Shown: in pieces, positions 30,559 to 33,275 of the stretch
Position numbering within the stretch: the stretch's first letter is position 1
Layout of the letters: every line of letters begins with the position of its first letter
NCBI GenBank assembly: GCA_004292855.1
Contig: RDXN01000090.1
Location: 1-33,275, forward strand
Direction: 5' to 3'
Length of the DNA: 33,275 nt
From: Cytophagales bacterium
Lineage (GTDB): Bacteria > Bacteroidota > Bacteroidia > Cytophagales > Spirosomataceae
Made by a program: the position numbers and the translations under genes
The notes under the pieces: generated by a model
Database searches by the model: none
What the model was told of the DNA's origin: nothing
Seen by the model: only the letters and a program-made list of their open reading frames with translations

Positions 30559-32487
30559 TTAGGGGTTGGTTTGTTTATCCAACAGGTATTTGTCCAAAAA
30601 CTCCCGGATGGCCTTATACGCCGTGATTTCGTTCTCCTTTTTTACGAACCCATGACCCTCGTCGGAGAAGGTCACGTACTCGACCGGGATGCCGTTTTTC
30701 TTCACATTCGCCACAATCTCGTCCGACTCAATTTTCAACACACGCGGGTCGTTGGCTCCCTGAATCACGAGCAGCGGCTTCTTGATGCGGGCCGTGTGAA
30801 ACAACGGTGACTTGTTGTACAAAGCCACCGAGTCGGCTTTGGGATGCCCAATTTCTTTGAACATCGCGTCGCGCTGCGGTCCCCACCATTCGGGCATGGA
30901 GTTGAGGGTTCGTAGCCAGTTGGCCACGCCAAAAATATCGACACCTACGGCAAACTCGTCGGGCGTGAAGGTCAAGCCCGCCAACGTCATGTAGCCGCCG
31001 TAGGAGCCGCCCATAATGCCAATTTTGTTTGGGTCCACGTAGCCTGTTTGTGCCAGAAACTTCTTCGATTCCACGCAGTCGCGGAGGTCGGCATCGCCGT
31101 GTTTGCGGTCGTCGGCGGCATAGAACGTTTTGCCATAGCCCGAGCTGCCCCGGTTGTTCACGGCCAGAATAACGTAGCCCGCATTGACCAGATACTGCAC
31201 CTGCCCGGAGTAGTTCAGGCGGGTTTGCCCACCGGGTCCACCGTGGATGAGCAGCATAGCCGGGCGTTTCTCACCTGCTTTCAGACCTTTGGGCTTGTAA
31301 AGCAGGGCCGGAATCTCCATGCCGTCGAACGATTTGTAGCGGATCACCTGCCCCTGTACCAAATCGGCGGGGTTGATTTCGGGGTTGATGCCGCGCACAA
31401 GGGGCGTTACCTTGCGGGTTTTGAAATCGTAGCTGTAGAGCGACGCGGGGGCGTTAGAGCTATTCACAAAAAACACCATCCGCTCCTCGCTGTCGCCCAG
31501 ATTCAGACCCGTGATATCGCCCGCAGGCATCCCCGCGAGGGCAACGGGCGCGTTGGTGCGATTGTCGATCAGGCGGAGTTCGGTGCGGGCATCGTTGTTC
31601 ACCGACACAATCCGATACTTGCCTTTATGCGAAAGGTAATCGTTCTGAATGTCCCAATTTGCCTTGTCGAGAACGGTTGCCAGGCCGCTTTGCAGGTCGT
31701 AGACTTTTACGTGCTTGTACTCACTGCCGTCGTCGGTTGCGATAAGCAGTTTGCTACCGTCGGGCGTGAAGCCCCAGGCGTCGTTATCCACTTCGCCGGT
31801 GTGTTTGGTGAGCAGTTGAGTGGTGTTGGCCTGTGTGTCATAGAGCAACACATCGGCATCGAGTGTGCTGACTGGTTTTGTCAGGGACACATACCGGCGG
31901 TTGGGCGAAACATCGCCGGGGAAAATGCCGCCCGGATTCTGGTAGATCATTCGCGAGGTCATGGTGGCCAAATCCATCTCATACAGGTCGTAGGCAGCCT
32001 TGTTGCGAGCGTTCGACTGATAGTAAAACGACTTTCGGTCCTGACTCAGCCCGTTGTACGTGAACTTGGCCGTAGTACTCGGTGTCAAATCAGTCACGGA
32101 GCCGTTTTGGTCGCGCAGGTAGATGTGGGTGAGTTCGTTGCCACCCCCGTCGCTACTATACAAAACGCGACCGTCGGGTAAGTAGCCAAGAGCGAAAATG
32201 GCGTTGGTTTTCGAGAACGTCAGTTGTTTGGGCGTACCACCCCCAAACGGCATTTCGTACAGGTTGAACACGCCGTCCTGATTGCTGCTGAACAGCACCG
32301 TCTGCTCGTCGGGCGAGAGGGCCGCCCCGCCGAAGCGGATGGTTTTCATGAACTGCTCAATCGTGTATTGTTTCACGGCGGTCGGGGCCGAGACAACAGT
32401 GGCCGGGCGCGGCCTGGGAGGCAGAGCCTGTGCGGTGTTTAGCAACAAGGCACAAAGGGCGAGAAGAAGGTTTGGTTGTTGTTTCAT
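30559..32487 (-). CDS. S9 family peptidase (prolyl oligopeptidase / acylaminoacyl-peptidase type)
   Basis: A 642-residue exported serine peptidase with signal peptide (LLLALCALLLNTAQA, cleaved near ALP). Residues about 40-370 form the WD40-like beta-propeller that gates access (ALSPDEQTVLFSSNQDG and similar strand repeats with Tyr/Asp-rich turns). Residues about 390-640 are the alpha/beta-hydrolase domain: HGGPGGQTRLN oxyanion region, nucleophile Ser495 in MGGSYGGYM, Asp in QGANDPRV and His in DEGHGF. The family cleaves short peptides, often after proline or at acylated N-termini. With the S46 enzyme and proline dehydrogenase in the same window it fits peptide degradation, though a direct link is inference. 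No adjacent transporter. Confidence 0.95.
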   Translation of the reverse strand: MKQQPNLLLALCALLLNTAQALPPRPRPATVVSAPTAVKQYTIEQFMKTIRFGGAALSPDEQTVLFSSNQDGVFNLYEMPFGGGTPKQLTFSKTNAIFALGYLPDGRVLYSSDGGGNELTHIYLRDQNGSVTDLTPSTTAKFTYNGLSQDRKSFYYQSNARNKAAYDLYEMDLATMTSRMIYQNPGGIFPGDVSPNRRYVSLTKPVSTLDADVLLYDTQANTTQLLTKHTGEVDNDAWGFTPDGSKLLIATDDGSEYKHVKVYDLQSGLATVLDKANWDIQNDYLSHKGKYRIVSVNNDARTELRLIDNRTNAPVALAGMPAGDITGLNLGDSEERMVFFVNSSNAPASLYSYDFKTRKVTPLVRGINPEINPADLVQGQVIRYKSFDGMEIPALLYKPKGLKAGEKRPAMLLIHGGPGGQTRLNYSGQVQYLVNAGYVILAVNNRGSSGYGKTFYAADDRKHGDADLRDCVESKKFLAQTGYVDPNKIGIMGGSYGGYMTLAGLTFTPDEFAVGVDIFGVANWLRTLNSMPEWWGPQRDAMFKEIGHPKADSVALYNKSPLFHTARIKKPLLVIQGANDPRVLKIESDEIVANVKKNGIPVEYVTFSDEGHGFVKKENEITAYKAIREFLDKYLLDKQTNP

Positions 32488-32542
32488 AGGGGGAAATTAG
32501 AAAGAATCTCAATACTTCTCAATCCTCGAAACTGTATTGCAG

Positions 32543-32584
32543 AACAGAGCGGCCCAACTTCCGATGAAGTTGGGCCGCTCTGTT
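32543..32584 (-). terminator. Intrinsic terminator after the small membrane-protein gene
   Basis: Perfect 19-base arms (32543-32561 and 32566-32584; core AGCGGCCCAACTTC) with the four-base loop CGAT, 19 bases after the stop codon of the small membrane protein. The symmetrical stem ends in AACAGAG/CTCTGTT, giving only a weak U-run, but the stem is very strong. Confidence 0.85.
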
Positions 32585-32603
32585 ACTCCAAAATTGCCAT
32601 AAA

Positions 32604-32942
32604 TCAATTCTGATTGGGTCGTTTAGCACCAGATTCGTTAACCTCCTTCATGAAGTTTGTATGCCTTGGGTTAACAACGTAAGTTTTCCAGCAAAATATG
32701 GCTAAAACACCAATTACGAAGAGAATTGAAGCACGAGAAAGAAACGAACCAAGTCCCGTTAATTCCTGCTCAGGATAACGGAAATGAGTGACTACCAATA
32801 ATAATTGAAAGCCAACCCCAAGCATCAATACCCAAACTTGCCACATACTGGGCCCAAAAAACGACAAACAGACAATCCACAGGCTGACCAAAAAAAGCGG
32901 CCAAGAGGTCCTCAAAAAAGCAATGCTTTTCAACGCTTCCAT
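32604..32942 (-). CDS. Small membrane protein of unknown function
   Basis: A 112-residue protein with three probable membrane helices: about 12-30 (RTSWPLFLVSLWIVCLSFF), 33-53 (MWQVWVLMLGVGFQLLLVV) and 70-86 (ASILFVIGVLAIFCW). The C-terminal 25 residues are hydrophilic. There is no recognised domain. It starts 15 bases after the Cys/Gly-rich peptide gene on the same strand and is followed by a terminator, so the two are one unit. Size and topology would fit an immunity or partner protein for that peptide, but nothing in the sequence proves it. Composition is AT-richer than the S9 gene beside it. Confidence 0.75.
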   Translation of the reverse strand: MEALKSIAFLRTSWPLFLVSLWIVCLSFFGPSMWQVWVLMLGVGFQLLLVVTHFRYPEQELTGLGSFLSRASILFVIGVLAIFCWKTYVVNPRHTNFMKEVNESGAKRPNQN

Positions 32943-32957
32943 AATTTGTGAAATTAA

Positions 32958-33206
32958 TTAAACGCAACCACCTTGATAACCACAACCACACATACATGCG
33001 CCTAAATTTTCAAGATTTGCTGCACTACCTACCTCGTATGCAACCACTACCCCGACAGCGCAAACTGCTGTGCCTATCCCACCTGTGCCCATTACACAAC
33101 CTGCCATCGCTCCATAGGCTCCAGCTTCAAGAGCCTCTTGTGCCGCATTGTAGGCTTGGTTGCAAGTTCCCATACAATCTAAGAGGTTGTCTAAAGTTTC
33201 ACGCAA
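32958..33206 (-). CDS. Cys/Gly-rich small protein, start uncertain
   Basis: The frame spans 82 residues from a TTG at 33206, or 71 residues from the ATG at 33173; an in-frame TGA at 33219-33221 blocks any longer start. It holds eight Cys (in 82-residue numbering 11, 15, 37, 49, 71, 73, 75, 81), with the C-terminal cluster CMCGCGYQGGC. The middle (about 29-62) is an Ala/Gly/Val-rich hydrophobic stretch with GxxxG spacing, which could be a membrane-active helix. This pattern recalls bacteriocin-type or modified peptides, but I know no family match. It is cotranscribed with a three-helix membrane protein. A metal-binding or disulfide-rich secreted peptide is the main alternative. Confidence 0.6.
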   Translation of the reverse strand: MRETLDNLLDCMGTCNQAYNAAQEALEAGAYGAMAGCVMGTGGIGTAVCAVGVVVAYEVGSAANLENLGACMCGCGYQGGCV

Positions 33207-33220
33207 AGTGAGAGCCGGTC

Positions 33221-33254
33221 AGGTAGTTTTGAGGTGCGAACTTAAAAACTACCT
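33221..33254. repeat. Short inverted repeat at the right edge
   Basis: Perfect 10-base arms AGGTAGTTTT (33221-33230) and AAAACTACCT (33245-33254) with a 14-base spacer, 15 bases upstream of the longest possible start of the Cys-rich gene. It may be an operator or a hairpin; the window ends too soon to tell. Confidence 0.55.
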
Positions 33255-33275
33255 CGATGAACTATCCGAGTAATC

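Noticed and set aside
31048-32181. 377-codon plus-strand frame opposite the S9 peptidase
   Set aside because: It mirrors the propeller region of a clear S9 gene; no domain, start context or promoter supports it.

Overview
The window reads as chromosome of a Bacteroidota bacterium, most likely Cytophagales and Spirosoma-like. The reasons are a SusC-type TonB receptor paired with a DUF4249 lipoprotein, a fused DAHP synthase/chorismate mutase, a long-tailed LspA, an S46 dipeptidyl-peptidase, a Bacteroidota-type arginine decarboxylase, lack of strong Shine-Dalgarno sites, and scattered TAnnTTTG-like -7 boxes. The lineage is judged by eye, not by a search. No rRNA, tRNA, CRISPR array, transposase or phage gene was seen.

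Layout. 1-515: edge-truncated lipoprotein gene (minus) with an in-frame stop inside its lipobox. 671-3498 (minus): LuxR-type response regulator with a degenerate receiver, lspA and proline dehydrogenase, the last two separated by a long inverted repeat. 3796-4893 (plus): DAHP synthase/chorismate mutase, converging through a perfect hairpin on a DUF4249 lipoprotein and its TonB receptor (4926-8516, minus). 8735-13555 (plus): type II NADH dehydrogenase, a heptad-repeat coiled-coil protein, an S46 peptidase and a GmhB-like HAD phosphatase. 13568-18196 (minus): a 43-residue lipoprotein missed by length-limited gene calling, speA, a GNAT acetyltransferase, a GCS2-like ligase and a Gfo/Idh/MocA oxidoreductase. 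18264-21916 (plus): valS and prmA, separated by a double-hairpin repeat. 21926-22594 (minus): a higBA toxin-antitoxin pair with a strong palindrome at its front. 22737-28645 (plus): a 1718-residue exported protein of unknown function and a DUF3267 membrane zincin-like protein. 28732-32487 (minus): a C-terminal processing peptidase and an S9 prolyl-oligopeptidase-family enzyme. 32604-33206 (minus): a small membrane protein and a Cys/Gly-rich peptide.

Functionally most genes are housekeeping: envelope biogenesis (lspA, gmhB, TonB/DUF4249, CtpA), translation (valS, prmA), respiration (ndh) and aromatic biosynthesis. Several peptidases (S46, S9, S41) plus proline dehydrogenase fit a lifestyle that uses peptides. 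Three stretches are visibly AT-richer than the rest (the left edge, higBA, the right edge) and look accessory. The most unusual items are the giant exported protein with a winged-helix-like segment, the Cys-rich peptide/membrane-protein pair, three different inverted-repeat elements packed into intergenic gaps, and a piece of one of these repeats translated inside valS.
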